From contig NZ_PPCE01000001.1 of NCBI RefSeq assembly GCF_002913715.1, forward strand, positions 124,001 through 188,000: a stretch of DNA of 64,000 nt, given 5' to 3'. The notes beneath the pieces are model-generated. The model worked only from the letters and a program-made list of their open reading frames with translations, had not been told where the DNA came from and did not search any database. Of this stretch, positions 47,502 to 56,593 are shown in pieces. The position numbers and the translations under genes are program-made. Each line of letters begins with the position of its first letter. Position 1 is the first letter of the stretch. The DNA comes from Campylobacter concisus (lineage in GTDB: Bacteria; Campylobacterota; Campylobacteria; Campylobacterales; Campylobacteraceae).

Positions 47502-48634
47502 TGAGCGAAATTTTAATCAATGATTCGACAAAAACATTTAAACCTATAATTTATCAATTCCTAATTGCATTAGAAAAGTGTTTTGAAATGCAAGATGACG
47601 AATCGATTTGGATTGAAAAATATGGTGATGTCACGAGCTCAAGTGGGGTACAAATCGAGGTTAAAGATTATCAAAAGAATTTAACAGATTTAGATCACAA
47701 CGTTTGGAAAACTTTGAAAAATTGGCTAGATGATAATTTTGATGCAACTAGGTACAAAAATTTGATTTTATTAACAACACAAACAATCAGCAAATCTTCA
47801 AAATTTATTGACTGGAATACTAAAAATAAAAACGAAAAATATCAGATATTAAATTTAATAGCAGAAAAATTTAATAAAGAAAAAGGAAAATCGACCTTTA
47901 CGCAAAAGCTATTAAATAATGTTTTAAGGTCTGATAAAAATCATAAATTATTAGAAATTTTAGAGAAATTTACAATTCAAAGTAAAGCTGATAATGATGA
48001 AGTTTTGTATAAAAAGCTAAAAGAAACTAGAACGGATGGGATTTTAGAAGAAAAAAAGGATGAATATTTGGATTCTCTTATTGGCTATATAATTAATCCT
48101 GCAATGACATCTAGCGGATGGGAGATAAAAAACAAAGACTTCAGACAAAAAACTAAATCCTTAATAGAAACATATACTTCAACAACTAAAATTTTTCCAA
48201 AAATAGAAACTCCTTCAATAACAGATGATATTATAAAAGAGCATCAGTCTTATTTATTTGTGCAAAAAATAGAAGATATTAATTATTGCGAAGTAAAAAG
48301 TGAAGCAATAAGTGATTTTATATATTCTAGGACAATACTTAACGAGGAGCTAAAAAACTATGAAATATCACGAAAAGAGTATAAGTATTATGAAGATGAA
48401 CTTCTTAAAAGTTTTCAAGCAAAACGTAGGAATGCTTTGCTTGATGTGAATTCTAGCAATCATATCAATGAGTCCAAAAAACTTTATAATAATACTATAG
48501 GCGAAGTAGCACCTAATTTTTATAATTTTAACGATACGCCTAAATCGTATCGAAATGGTATTTTGCATGAACTAGCAAATGATAGCGATAATCCAAACGA
48601 TATCGTCTGGAAACTAGAGGTGAGTGATGAGTAA
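47498..48634 (+). CDS. Predicted PD-(D/E)XK nuclease, ABC-3C effector component
   Basis: A 378-residue protein. The N-terminal part looks like the Cap4/DUF4297 dsDNA endonuclease fold: helix Y19-Q-F-L-I-A-L, then I-W-I-E-K-Y-G-D44, then Q-I-E54-V-K56 and L-T-D-L-D-H-N-V-W-K-T-L-K-N-W. D44 with E54-x-K56 would be the metal-binding nuclease core. The C-terminal roughly 200 residues are helical and unlike Cap4's SAVED sensor domain; they would link to partner proteins. It overlaps hsdS (ATGA) and the next gene, so it is the first gene of an inserted three-gene cassette. I assign it by motif and context. It could instead be an rlo-type linked gene of unknown role. Confidence 0.62.
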   Translation: MMSEILINDSTKTFKPIIYQFLIALEKCFEMQDDESIWIEKYGDVTSSSGVQIEVKDYQKNLTDLDHNVWKTLKNWLDDNFDATRYKNLILLTTQTISKSSKFIDWNTKNKNEKYQILNLIAEKFNKEKGKSTFTQKLLNNVLRSDKNHKLLEILEKFTIQSKADNDEVLYKKLKETRTDGILEEKKDEYLDSLIGYIINPAMTSSGWEIKNKDFRQKTKSLIETYTSTTKIFPKIETPSITDDIIKEHQSYLFVQKIEDINYCEVKSEAISDFIYSRTILNEELKNYEISRKEYKYYEDELLKSFQAKRRNALLDVNSSNHINESKKLYNNTIGEVAPNFYNFNDTPKSYRNGILHELANDSDNPNDIVWKLEVSDE

Positions 48635-49103
48635 ATATGTAGATAGTGTTTATAAGATCAACAATAATATATTTATTTTTACACCATTGTTTGTGGCTTT
48701 TTATCAAAATTTAAAGCCAAATCCTAAAAATTTATTATTATCATATTTAGTTTTACCATTGGTCTTACACAAAACCAGCCAGGAGAAAATTAAAAATTCG
48801 AAAACAACAAGTAGTATTTTTACTTTTTTAGATAGCAAAGATAAAAACAAAAGAGAAAATGTTTATGGATTGCCCAAAAGGGTTCAAGATTACAAAGAGA
48901 TTACAAATCAATGCATTTTATATGCCATTAAAAATAAATGGTTGAAATTAAATGATGATTTATCGGTGACTTTTTTAAAAGAGCAAAAAAATAGCATAGC
49001 AAGTCTAGATAGTGCCTTTAGAGCATCGTCTAAGCTTTGTAATATTTTTCAAAATTTGGATGTAGTTTCTATTTATAAACAATTGGGGGTTAAAGAGTTA
49101 TGA
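48627..49103 (+). CDS. Small middle component of an ABC-three-component system
   Basis: A 158-residue helical protein starting at ATG 48627 with AGAGGTGAG upstream; a GTG three bases earlier is also possible. Features: N-terminal N-I-F-I-F-T-P-L-F-V-A-F-Y, S-Y-L-V-L-P-L-V-L-H-K, and a helix-turn-helix-like region with L-P-K-R-V-Q-D-Y-K. This size, and the position between an effector and an SMC-like ATPase with 4-8 base overlaps on both sides, fit the 'middle component' of ABC-3C systems. Function is otherwise unknown. Confidence 0.6.
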   Translation: MSKYVDSVYKINNNIFIFTPLFVAFYQNLKPNPKNLLLSYLVLPLVLHKTSQEKIKNSKTTSSIFTFLDSKDKNKRENVYGLPKRVQDYKEITNQCILYAIKNKWLKLNDDLSVTFLKEQKNSIASLDSAFRASSKLCNIFQNLDVVSIYKQLGVKEL

Positions 49104-51085
49104 AAAGTTACGTCAAATATATTGGGCTGGTTGACAAAGAAGATAAAATACATAGCGTTAAATTTACCACAGGTGTAAATATAATTACTGGTAAATCTTC
49201 AACTGGCAAAAGCGCAATTATTGAGATATTTGATTACTGTATGGGAAGTAGCGAATTTAATATTCCATCTGGAGTTATTACGGATAATGCGGATATATAT
49301 TTTGTAATTCTATCAATTAAAGAAACATTTTTGGTTTTGGCTAGAAAAGAAAATGGTAGAAAAATATTTTTAAAAGAAGAATCAAATTCGCCAGATATAA
49401 AAGTGCTTAACAAGGAATATTTTGATAATAAATTTTTTATATCAAATAGTGATTTTAAGGTAAATTTAGGACATTATTTTGGACTTGATATAAATGATAT
49501 AGAAGAAGATAAAAGCGTGTCGCAATACACAGGACAAAAGAAGGGTCGACCATCTGTAAGAAATATTATTCCTTACCTAATTCAACACCAAAACTTAATA
49601 GCAAATAAGCATTCGTTATTTTATAGATTTGATGAAAATGAAAAGAGAGAACAAACTATCGATCAGTTTAAAATTTTTGCAGGATTTGTTAATCAAGAAT
49701 ATTATATATTAAAACAAAATTTAGCCAATAGCAAGAAGCAATTAAAAAGATTAGAATTAGAAGAAAAAGTTATAAAAATCCAAAGAGAATTTAATAGCGA
49801 AAAGTTTGATGGTCTATTACAAGAGTATGAAGCAATTAGCGGAAATAAACTTTTTGAAGAAGCTTCAAATATTATTCTTTCTAATCCAGCAAATTATATA
49901 GATAAGCTTGTCGCTAAAGGCATATCCATTAATGAAAATAATGATGAGTCTGTTGAAAAAATATTATCTTTAGAAAAAGAATACAATAGACTGTTATCAC
50001 AAAAAAGAGAGTTAAATTATAAATATAAAAATATTAATTCTTCAATAGACTATGTTAAAAAATATAAAGAAGAATTATCAAATAATCAAGCTATAGCCGA
50101 AGCTAGTATCAATGTCACAACATGCCCATTTTGCACACAAGAGACAAATATTATTGCTAATGAAGCAAATCAATTAGAAGAAGCTATAAAATGGCTAAAT
50201 ATTGAACTTAGAAAATCCCCATATTTATTAGACTCATTTGAAAGCGACAAAAATAATATCAAAGAAAAAATATCAAATATAGAAGAGAAACTTAAAAGCA
50301 TTAAAAATGAAATTGAACAATTAAAAAATATCACAAAAGCATTAGAAAACAACAAAAGTTTAAACGAACAGGCTTTAAAAGTAAAATTAAAAATAGAAAA
50401 TCTTCTTGAAAGTCTTATGGATAAAAAAGATAACAATATCGAAGAAAAAATCAAAGCGACACAACAAGATATTTCAGAGTTTGAAAAATTATTGAAAGAT
50501 GAATTTAATTTAGATAAACAACTTGAAGAAGCGGAAAAATATATCAATTACAAAATGAAAGAAATTGGAAATAAGCTTGATTTTGAAAGTTCATACAAGC
50601 CAATAAATTTAAAATTTTCGCTAACTAATTTTGATTTATGGCATGAAAAAGAAAATAAAGATAAAGTTTATTTAAGATCTATGGGAAGTGGCGCTAATTG
50701 GCTATATAGTCACATAACTTTATTTTTGGCACTACACAACTTTTTTTGTTCTTTAGGCAATAAATCCATAGTACCGTCTATTTTATTCTTAGATCAACCT
50801 AGTCAAGTTTATTTTCCAACCTCAATAAAAGATGAGAATGATGAATTTAATATTGATCGTATTGAAGAGAAAAAAGGAACTAATACAAAAGATGAAGATT
50901 TGAAAGCTGTTACAAATCTATTTAATCAATTAGTTTCTTTTTGTAAAACTACTCTAAAAGAAACTGGAATAGAGCCACAAATTATTATCACAGATCATGC
51001 TGATAAACTAGAGTTAGATAGCGTGGATTTTGAAAATCTTGTAAATGACAGAAGATGGAGAACTAGGGGTTTTATAAATAAGTAA
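49100..51085 (+). CDS. SMC/Rad50-like ATPase of an ABC-three-component system (DUF3732-like)
   Basis: A 661-residue ATPase. Walker A is G-K-S-S-T-G-K-S (31-38), a long coiled coil runs from about 200 to 510, and a C342-P-F-C345 zinc-hook-like knuckle stands in the coil. The signature region is S-M-G-S-G-A-N-W-L-Y and Walker B is I-L-F-L-D565-Q566-P-S-Q. The residue after the Walker B aspartate is Q, not the usual catalytic E. As far as I recall the D-Q-P-S-Q-V-Y form is typical of the DUF3732 family. In ABC-3C systems such ATPases are thought to sense invading DNA and activate the effector. A 50-bp gap precedes hsdR. The block is visibly more A+T-rich than hsdM or hsdR. Confidence 0.72.
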   Translation: MKSYVKYIGLVDKEDKIHSVKFTTGVNIITGKSSTGKSAIIEIFDYCMGSSEFNIPSGVITDNADIYFVILSIKETFLVLARKENGRKIFLKEESNSPDIKVLNKEYFDNKFFISNSDFKVNLGHYFGLDINDIEEDKSVSQYTGQKKGRPSVRNIIPYLIQHQNLIANKHSLFYRFDENEKREQTIDQFKIFAGFVNQEYYILKQNLANSKKQLKRLELEEKVIKIQREFNSEKFDGLLQEYEAISGNKLFEEASNIILSNPANYIDKLVAKGISINENNDESVEKILSLEKEYNRLLSQKRELNYKYKNINSSIDYVKKYKEELSNNQAIAEASINVTTCPFCTQETNIIANEANQLEEAIKWLNIELRKSPYLLDSFESDKNNIKEKISNIEEKLKSIKNEIEQLKNITKALENNKSLNEQALKVKLKIENLLESLMDKKDNNIEEKIKATQQDISEFEKLLKDEFNLDKQLEEAEKYINYKMKEIGNKLDFESSYKPINLKFSLTNFDLWHEKENKDKVYLRSMGSGANWLYSHITLFLALHNFFCSLGNKSIVPSILFLDQPSQVYFPTSIKDENDEFNIDRIEEKKGTNTKDEDLKAVTNLFNQLVSFCKTTLKETGIEPQIIITDHADKLELDSVDFENLVNDRRWRTRGFINK

Positions 51086-51135
51086 AGGAAACGCTAAATT
51101 TATAATATTAAAGAAAAACATAACAAGGAAAAGCG

Positions 51136-54114
51136 ATGTTTAGTAAGACAAACGAAGAAGCATTTGAAAGTAGTATAGAAAAGTATCTCTTGCAAAATCA
51201 CGGATATATCAAAGGGTATAGCAAAGATTTTAACAAAGAGTATGCTATAGATGAGACTAGGCTCTTTGACTTTTTGGAAATTTCACAAAAAGATGAGCTT
51301 GATAAGCTAAAAAGAGATAGCGATTATAAACAAAAGATACTCTATCAACTAAGCAAGATGATAAGCAAATACGGCGTGCTTAAAATTTTAAAAAAGGGCC
51401 TTAGTGTGGCTGACGCAAATTTTACGCTATTTTACCCTGCGCCGATAGCTTCAAGCGGAGATGAAACCAGAAAGAAATTTAGCCAAAATCAGTTTAGCGT
51501 CACAAGGCAACTGGCCTATTCAAAGCAAAATCCAAACCTTGAAATAGATATGGTGATCTTTATAAATGGACTTCCTATAATCACAATAGAGCTTAAAAAT
51601 AGTGCGATGAGCGGATACGGGCAGACAGCTAAATATCACGGCATAAATCAATACAAAAAAGATAGAGACCCAAAAGATACGCTTTTAAATTTCGCTAGGT
51701 GTCTAGTACATTTTACTTTTGATACCAATGAAGCCTATATGAGCACAAAGCTCGACAGAGAAAAGACTTTCTTTTTGCCATTTAACAAAGGGGATAAAAA
51801 CTCCGCAGGAAACCCGCCAAACCCAAACGGACACAAAACCGCATACATTTGGGAGGAAATTTTTTCTAAAACATCTTTGGCGGATATCTTGCAACATTTT
51901 GTTAGAATTGACGGAAAAGATACCGATAAGCTAGAGAGTAGAAATTTATATTTCCCAAGATATCATCAACTAGACGTAGTAAGAAAAATAATAGACGACG
52001 TAAGCAACAACGGCGTCGGCAAAACCTATCTCATACAGCATAGCGCTGGAAGCGGAAAGTCAAATTCTATAACTTGGTGCGCGTACGGGCTCATAGAAAC
52101 ATACCCAGCAAAAGAGGGAGTAAGCGACAAAGGCATGGAGTATCCACTATTTGATAGCGTCATAGTGGTAACGGACCGAAAAATACTAGATAAACAACTG
52201 AGGGAAAATATAGCTAGTTTTAGCGAGGTAAAAAATATCGTCGCTCCAGCATTTAGCTCGACTGAGCTAAAATCAAATTTAGAAAGCGGTAAAAAAATAA
52301 TCATAACAACCATTCAAAAATTTCCTTTTATAGTAGACGGAATAAGCGATCTTAGCGACAAGAAATTTGCTGTCATAATCGACGAGGCACACTCGTCTCA
52401 AAGTGGAACGGCACACCATAAGATGAATGAAGCGATGGGCAAAAAAGATTTTGACGATGATATGGACTTGCAAGATATGGTGCTTGAAGTAATGCAAAGT
52501 AGAAAAATGAAAAATAACGCTTCATATTTTGCATTTACAGCCACGCCTAAAAACTCAACGCTTGAAAAATTTGGAACAAAGCAAGATGACGGTAGTTTTG
52601 TTCCGTTTCATCTATACTCAATGAAGCAAGCGATTGAAGAGGGCTTTATACTAGATGTTTTGTCAAACTATACGACATATAAAAGCTATTATGAGATAGT
52701 AAAATCCATAGACGATAATCCCTATTTTAAGACGGATAAAGCGCAAAAAAGGCTTAGGGGCTTCGTCGAGAAAAATCCATCTACTATAGCTACAAAAACG
52801 GAAATAATCTTAGATCACTTCATGAACAATATAGTAAAAACAAACAAACTAAAAGGCAAAGCAAAAGGTATGGTGGTAACTGCCGATATACAAACAGCCA
52901 TCCTTTATCACAAGGCTATTATTAAAAAACTCCATGCAATCGGCGATCCATTTGGAGCTATCGTCGCATTTTCCGGTAAAAAAGAGCTTGACGGGATAGA
53001 ATATACGGAAGATAGCATAAATGAATTTGATTCAAAAGATATAGCCGATAAATTTGATAGCGATCAGTATAGGTTACTAGTGGTGGCGAATAAATTTTTA
53101 ACAGGATTTGATCAGCCAAAGCTTTGCGCGATGTATGTGGATAAAAAGCTAGATGGGGTTCTCGCCGTGCAAGCTCTCTCGCGCTTAAACCGAGCTGCAC
53201 CAAAATACTCTAAAAAAACAGAAGATCTCTTTGTGCTTGATTTTTTTAACAAGATTGAAGATATTAAGGCATCTTTTGATCCTTTTTATACATCAACGTC
53301 ATTAAAAGAAGAGACAGATATAAATGTTTTACACGAACTAAAATCAGTACTTGATGATAGTGGAATTTATGAGCGTAGCGAAGTGGATGAGTTTTTTGAG
53401 AGCTATTTTAAAGGCGAAGAGGCTGGGAAATTATCATCTATGATAGACGCGGTAGCGGATAGATTTAACAATAAACTTTGCCTTGAAGATGACGATAAAG
53501 CCGACTACAAGATAAAAGCGAAGCAGTTTGTAAAAATTTACGCGCAGATGGCGTCAATCATGCCTTATGAAATAGTAGAGTGCGAGAAGCTGTTTTGGTT
53601 TTTGAAATTTCTAATACCTAAAATGGTCGTAAAAGATAAAGACAAAGATAAGATAGACGAGCTTTTAAATGCGGTCGATCTTTCTACTTACGGACTAGAA
53701 AGAGTAAAGCTTGGCGCAAAAATAGAGCTAGATCCAAGCGAGGCGGAGCTAGAGCCACAAAATCCAAATTTAAGAGGCGCTTACGCCGGTGATGAGAAAA
53801 AAGATCCGCTAGATGAGATAATAAAAAATTTTAACGAGAAATGGTTTAAGGGCTGGGACGCTACGCCTGATGAGCAAAGGGCTAAATTTATACACATTAT
53901 TGATAAAGTAAGAGCCCATAAAGATTTTGAGGAGAATTACGAGAAAAATACAGATGAAATTAACAGAAGACTCGCTATCGAAAAAATAATAGATGAAGTG
54001 ATAAACAAAGAGAGAAAAAAGGAGCTTGAGCTTTATAAGCTTTTTGCAACAAATGAGGCGTTTAAATTAGGGCTAAGGGAAAATATAGAAATGGCTTTGA
54101 AAACTAGAGTTTAA
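51136..54114 (+). CDS. hsdR: Type I restriction subunit HsdR
   Basis: A 992-residue restriction and translocation subunit. The nuclease core is D138 and E152-L-K154 in I-T-I-E-L-K-N. The motor has Walker A A-G-S-G-K-S (304-309), the D-E-A-H-S-S-Q box, T-A-T-P-K and the C-terminal motif V-Q-A-L-S-R-L-N-R. It is full length and intact, unlike hsdM. It is the last gene of the + strand operon and is separated from hsdS by the three-gene cassette. Confidence 0.95.
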   Translation: MFSKTNEEAFESSIEKYLLQNHGYIKGYSKDFNKEYAIDETRLFDFLEISQKDELDKLKRDSDYKQKILYQLSKMISKYGVLKILKKGLSVADANFTLFYPAPIASSGDETRKKFSQNQFSVTRQLAYSKQNPNLEIDMVIFINGLPIITIELKNSAMSGYGQTAKYHGINQYKKDRDPKDTLLNFARCLVHFTFDTNEAYMSTKLDREKTFFLPFNKGDKNSAGNPPNPNGHKTAYIWEEIFSKTSLADILQHFVRIDGKDTDKLESRNLYFPRYHQLDVVRKIIDDVSNNGVGKTYLIQHSAGSGKSNSITWCAYGLIETYPAKEGVSDKGMEYPLFDSVIVVTDRKILDKQLRENIASFSEVKNIVAPAFSSTELKSNLESGKKIIITTIQKFPFIVDGISDLSDKKFAVIIDEAHSSQSGTAHHKMNEAMGKKDFDDDMDLQDMVLEVMQSRKMKNNASYFAFTATPKNSTLEKFGTKQDDGSFVPFHLYSMKQAIEEGFILDVLSNYTTYKSYYEIVKSIDDNPYFKTDKAQKRLRGFVEKNPSTIATKTEIILDHFMNNIVKTNKLKGKAKGMVVTADIQTAILYHKAIIKKLHAIGDPFGAIVAFSGKKELDGIEYTEDSINEFDSKDIADKFDSDQYRLLVVANKFLTGFDQPKLCAMYVDKKLDGVLAVQALSRLNRAAPKYSKKTEDLFVLDFFNKIEDIKASFDPFYTSTSLKEETDINVLHELKSVLDDSGIYERSEVDEFFESYFKGEEAGKLSSMIDAVADRFNNKLCLEDDDKADYKIKAKQFVKIYAQMASIMPYEIVECEKLFWFLKFLIPKMVVKDKDKDKIDELLNAVDLSTYGLERVKLGAKIELDPSEAELEPQNPNLRGAYAGDEKKDPLDEIIKNFNEKWFKGWDATPDEQRAKFIHIIDKVRAHKDFEENYEKNTDEINRRLAIEKIIDEVINKERKKELELYKLFATNEAFKLGLRENIEMALKTRV

Positions 54115-54623
54115 AATATAATATATTTGTATTATATTTAGAAAAATATTTACTATAATATTTAATTTTATATTGCTACTGTTGAACCACTGGGCAATTT
54201 ATCAATTATTATTTATGATAAGTAATATCAAATATACTACATTCAAATGGTTGGTTTATGTCTAGGTATTACCAAAATTTCTCTTAACTTTTGCATTGGT
54301 TTTTTTGTTTTTCTAATAGGGCGAGCATACTACAAAATGTTACCATTTGCATCTCCATAGAGGCTCGCAAGGATAGCTTGCCGCTCCCTTGACCCACGCT
54401 TAAAAAATATTTTCTTTATTAAAGTGGCCATGCAAGATAGGCTTTTTTTAATAAAAGCTTAAGTTGATTAAAGGCAGCCATAAAAATAAAAATAATTAGA
54501 CTAAATTATTTTTGTAGTCTGCAAAATATATTTTAATATATTTTTAAAATGGCAACGTAACAAATAATGTTTGGAAGTAATAAATGAGATGATTATGCAA
54601 TAAACTTAATAGAGTCTCTACGT
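54115..54623. other. Non-coding region between hsdR and the mobilisation genes
   Basis: About 510 bases between converging gene ends with no supported gene. Two features stand out: a minus-strand GCAAG-CTATC-CTTGC inverted repeat at 54367-54381, and an AGACTA/TAGTCT inverted repeat (54498-54503, 54515-54520). The first could be a terminator stem or part of a transfer origin; evidence is thin. Confidence 0.5.
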
Positions 54624-56219
54624 TTAAAACATATCTAAGCTTTGAGTCTTTTCCTTGCATACATCACTCACATGGTGATACATGCTGGCTTTTTGGGTGT
54701 ATTCACGCTCCTCTATAAATTCTCTACATATTCTTGTAGCCTCTTGTGCTCTATCTGTAAGCTCTCGTATTCTTCTCTCAAATTTTGGAATTTTTCTTCT
54801 AAATTTTCTAATTTTTCTTCCAAGCAAGATATTGAACTCTCGTACATATCTCTTTGTTGCTGCAGAGATTCCGTTAAGGCGTCGTTGCAATCTTTGTTCA
54901 AGCTCTTGACTTTCTTTGTTAGCTCTGTCACATTTGTCTGTAATATCGCGAGCTTCTTCTCGCAGTCTTGTTGCAAATTCATTATTTCTAATTCGTGCTT
55001 GCTCCTTTCGTCTTCGATCGTCTTCGTCAAGCGCTCGTTCTCTTCTAGCAATGCTTTCTCTAATGCTGTCATCCTCTACTCCATTTTCATTAATATAAAT
55101 TTCCTGCTCTCGTTCTCTATTATCTCTTCGTCTTTTGGAATCGATATGTAATACTCCCTCTGGGTCTTGTCCGTAGCAGGTTGGCTGTATCTCCATTGTT
55201 TTGGTATCGTCCAAGCTACTTCTTCCTTTAATATCATTGCGTGCACTACCCAGCCAATTGCTATTCCCAAAATTAGTGCGGTAGCCACTGATAGCGAGAT
55301 TATCACCGATCTGTCCTTGTGGTGCAAGGATATTGTTTTTTGAAGTTCTTTCGACATATCTTTTTTGATTAAATCTATCTCTTTTAGCAATAAGCTCCTC
55401 AAGTTTTCGCCTATTTTCTCTACACTCTGCTTGTGTATTTCTATCATGGAATTCTCTAATTCTTCTGCTTGAGCTTTGGCTGAGTTCTCCAAGTCTTTGA
55501 GCACTGGTGAAGTCTGCATCGTATATTCCTCCTTTTAAACGATTTTTTGTTTTTTTAGTAGGCAGTATGATCGTTATGCCTTTTTTGTTGATCCTGGTTA
55601 TTTCAATACCATTTTGTTTAAGAAGTTCAATCATGTGGTCTCTATTTTTAATATAGCCTTGCTTAACCAGATCGTGCAGCTTTTGGTCTAGCTCTTCTAA
55701 ATTTTTATAATGATTGATGTTTTTCTTGCTAGATAATATAGTTTGCTCTTTTGCTGGATCATCTGGGCTTGATAGTCCATACTCATCGTTAATAATCCTT
55801 TTAATTAGATCTATTCTAGTTTGATCATATTTGGCAAAATATGGATTAAATGATTTTCCTGTTTTAAGATCGATCTTGGGAACCAGGAAATTTAACTCAA
55901 GCCGACCATCCTTGTCCGAATGCTCTACCCATAATACATTTGTCCTCTCAAGCATATATTCGCCCAAAAGAGCACATTCAAAATCCTTAATGATCTTTAG
56001 TTTTTGTTCTTCAGTTAAAAAGTCATACTTTTCTTCAAATGATAAAACACCAAAACAGGTCTTTTGTTTATAAGTGATGCCTTTTATAATAGCTCTAGTT
56101 AAATTTTCATCACCTTTTATAACTCTTGCTGTTCCAGCAGCCTTTCTCTCATTTAAAAGATAATTTATGCTCCCAAGGCCACCACCAGTATAAGTACGAA
56201 GAAATTTAACTAGCATCAT
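54624..56219 (-). CDS. ColE1-type relaxase (MbeA/MobA-like)
   Basis: A relaxase that would nick oriT and lead the strand into a recipient. I start it at ATG 56219 (AAAGG upstream), which gives the family N-terminus M-M-L-V-K-F-L-R-T-Y-T-G-G-G with the active-site tyrosine in I-N-Y-L-L and about 531 residues. A start further upstream at 56255 adds an atypical segment. The core has V-L-W-V-E-H-S-D-K-D-G-R-L-E-L-N-F, matching the MbeA block W-V-E-H-x-D-K-G-R-L-E-L-N-F. The C-terminal half is highly charged (R/E/D-rich) because it also encodes two other genes in another frame. No type IV secretion genes are nearby. Confidence 0.88.
   Translation of the reverse strand: MMLVKFLRTYTGGGLGSINYLLNERKAAGTARVIKGDENLTRAIIKGITYKQKTCFGVLSFEEKYDFLTEEQKLKIIKDFECALLGEYMLERTNVLWVEHSDKDGRLELNFLVPKIDLKTGKSFNPYFAKYDQTRIDLIKRIINDEYGLSSPDDPAKEQTILSSKKNINHYKNLEELDQKLHDLVKQGYIKNRDHMIELLKQNGIEITRINKKGITIILPTKKTKNRLKGGIYDADFTSAQRLGELSQSSSRRIREFHDRNTQAECRENRRKLEELIAKRDRFNQKRYVERTSKNNILAPQGQIGDNLAISGYRTNFGNSNWLGSARNDIKGRSSLDDTKTMEIQPTCYGQDPEGVLHIDSKRRRDNREREQEIYINENGVEDDSIRESIARRERALDEDDRRRKEQARIRNNEFATRLREEARDITDKCDRANKESQELEQRLQRRLNGISAATKRYVREFNILLGRKIRKFRRKIPKFERRIRELTDRAQEATRICREFIEEREYTQKASMYHHVSDVCKEKTQSLDMF
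54713..55072 (-). CDS. MbeD-like coiled-coil protein nested in the relaxase gene
   Basis: A 119-residue, almost wholly coiled-coil protein (M-T-A-L-E-K-A-L-L-E-E-N-E-R-L then heptads). It lies in the same frame as the mbeB-like gene and a different frame from the relaxase. It starts three bases after the mbeB-like stop (TAG-AGG-ATG, with GGAGTAGAGG upstream). MbeD/MobD proteins open with M-T-x-L-E and are coiled coils. In ColE1 mbeD also overlaps mbeA. Confidence 0.75.
   Translation of the reverse strand: MTALEKALLEENERLTKTIEDERSKHELEIMNLQQDCEKKLAILQTNVTELTKKVKSLNKDCNDALTESLQQQRDMYESSISCLEEKLENLEEKFQNLREEYESLQIEHKRLQEYVENL
55076..55519 (-). CDS. MbeB-like mobilisation protein nested in the relaxase gene
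   Basis: A 147-residue protein read in a different frame of the same strand, wholly inside the relaxase gene. Its N-terminus L-K-D-L-E-N-S-A-K-A-Q-A-E-E-L matches the MbeB pattern (L-A-K-D-L-E-Q-K-S-K-A-Q in ColE1). One membrane helix follows (V-I-I-S-L-S-V-A-T-A-L-I-L-G-I-A-I-G-W-V). In ColE1 mbeB is likewise nested in mbeA. The start codon has no strong RBS that I can see. The family match and the preserved nesting make it real rather than a shadow frame. Confidence 0.78.
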   Translation of the reverse strand: MQTSPVLKDLENSAKAQAEELENSMIEIHKQSVEKIGENLRSLLLKEIDLIKKDMSKELQKTISLHHKDRSVIISLSVATALILGIAIGWVVHAMILKEEVAWTIPKQWRYSQPATDKTQREYYISIPKDEEIIENESRKFILMKME

Positions 56220-56263
56220 TAGTGCCTTTATTTGTATTGATGCAATGTAAATCAAGCGACATA

Positions 56264-56593
56264 TTATTTACCCAATGCTTCATATACTTTATGTAAGACA
56301 TCATTATCGTCCGCTATGATCTCAATACCAACTCTATCTAGGCTTTCTCCGCTATTTAGTTTGGTGGCTATTTGGTTTATGTTTTGTCCATGTCTAGATA
56401 GTTCAGTTAAAAGCTCCCTCTTGATTGGTGCATGAATCTGCTTAGATAACATAGCTCTTAGGGCAAATTTTGAGAAAGTCAGACCACTTTCTTTTAATTT
56501 GCCATTAATTACCGACCATTCTGCATTACTTAGCCTAAGTCTTTTAGTTATGACTTTGGTTATCTTGCGCTTTTTTGTCTTTTCAGAACTCAC
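56264..56593 (-). CDS. Mobilisation accessory protein MobC/MbeC
   Basis: A 109-residue basic protein with a ribbon-helix-helix style N-terminus (K-V-I-T-K-R-L-R-L-S-N-A-E-W) and the MobC family segment L-S-R-H-G-Q-N-I-N-Q-I-A-T-K-L-N, which in MbeC helps the relaxase bind oriT. It lies 45 bp upstream of the relaxase on the same strand, the ColE1 order mbeC-mbeA. Confidence 0.88.
   Translation of the reverse strand: MSSEKTKKRKITKVITKRLRLSNAEWSVINGKLKESGLTFSKFALRAMLSKQIHAPIKRELLTELSRHGQNINQIATKLNSGESLDRVGIEIIADDNDVLHKVYEALGK

Noticed and set aside
54642-55151. Plus-strand open frame of 169 codons
   Set aside because: It lies opposite three overlapping minus-strand mobilisation genes. The product is S/F/L-rich with no motif or ribosome binding site, typical of an antisense shadow.
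55076-55519. Treating the nested frame as another shadow
   Set aside because: Considered and then kept as a gene: the N-terminus fits MbeB, a membrane helix is present, and an MbeD-like gene follows in the same frame, matching the known ColE1 nesting.
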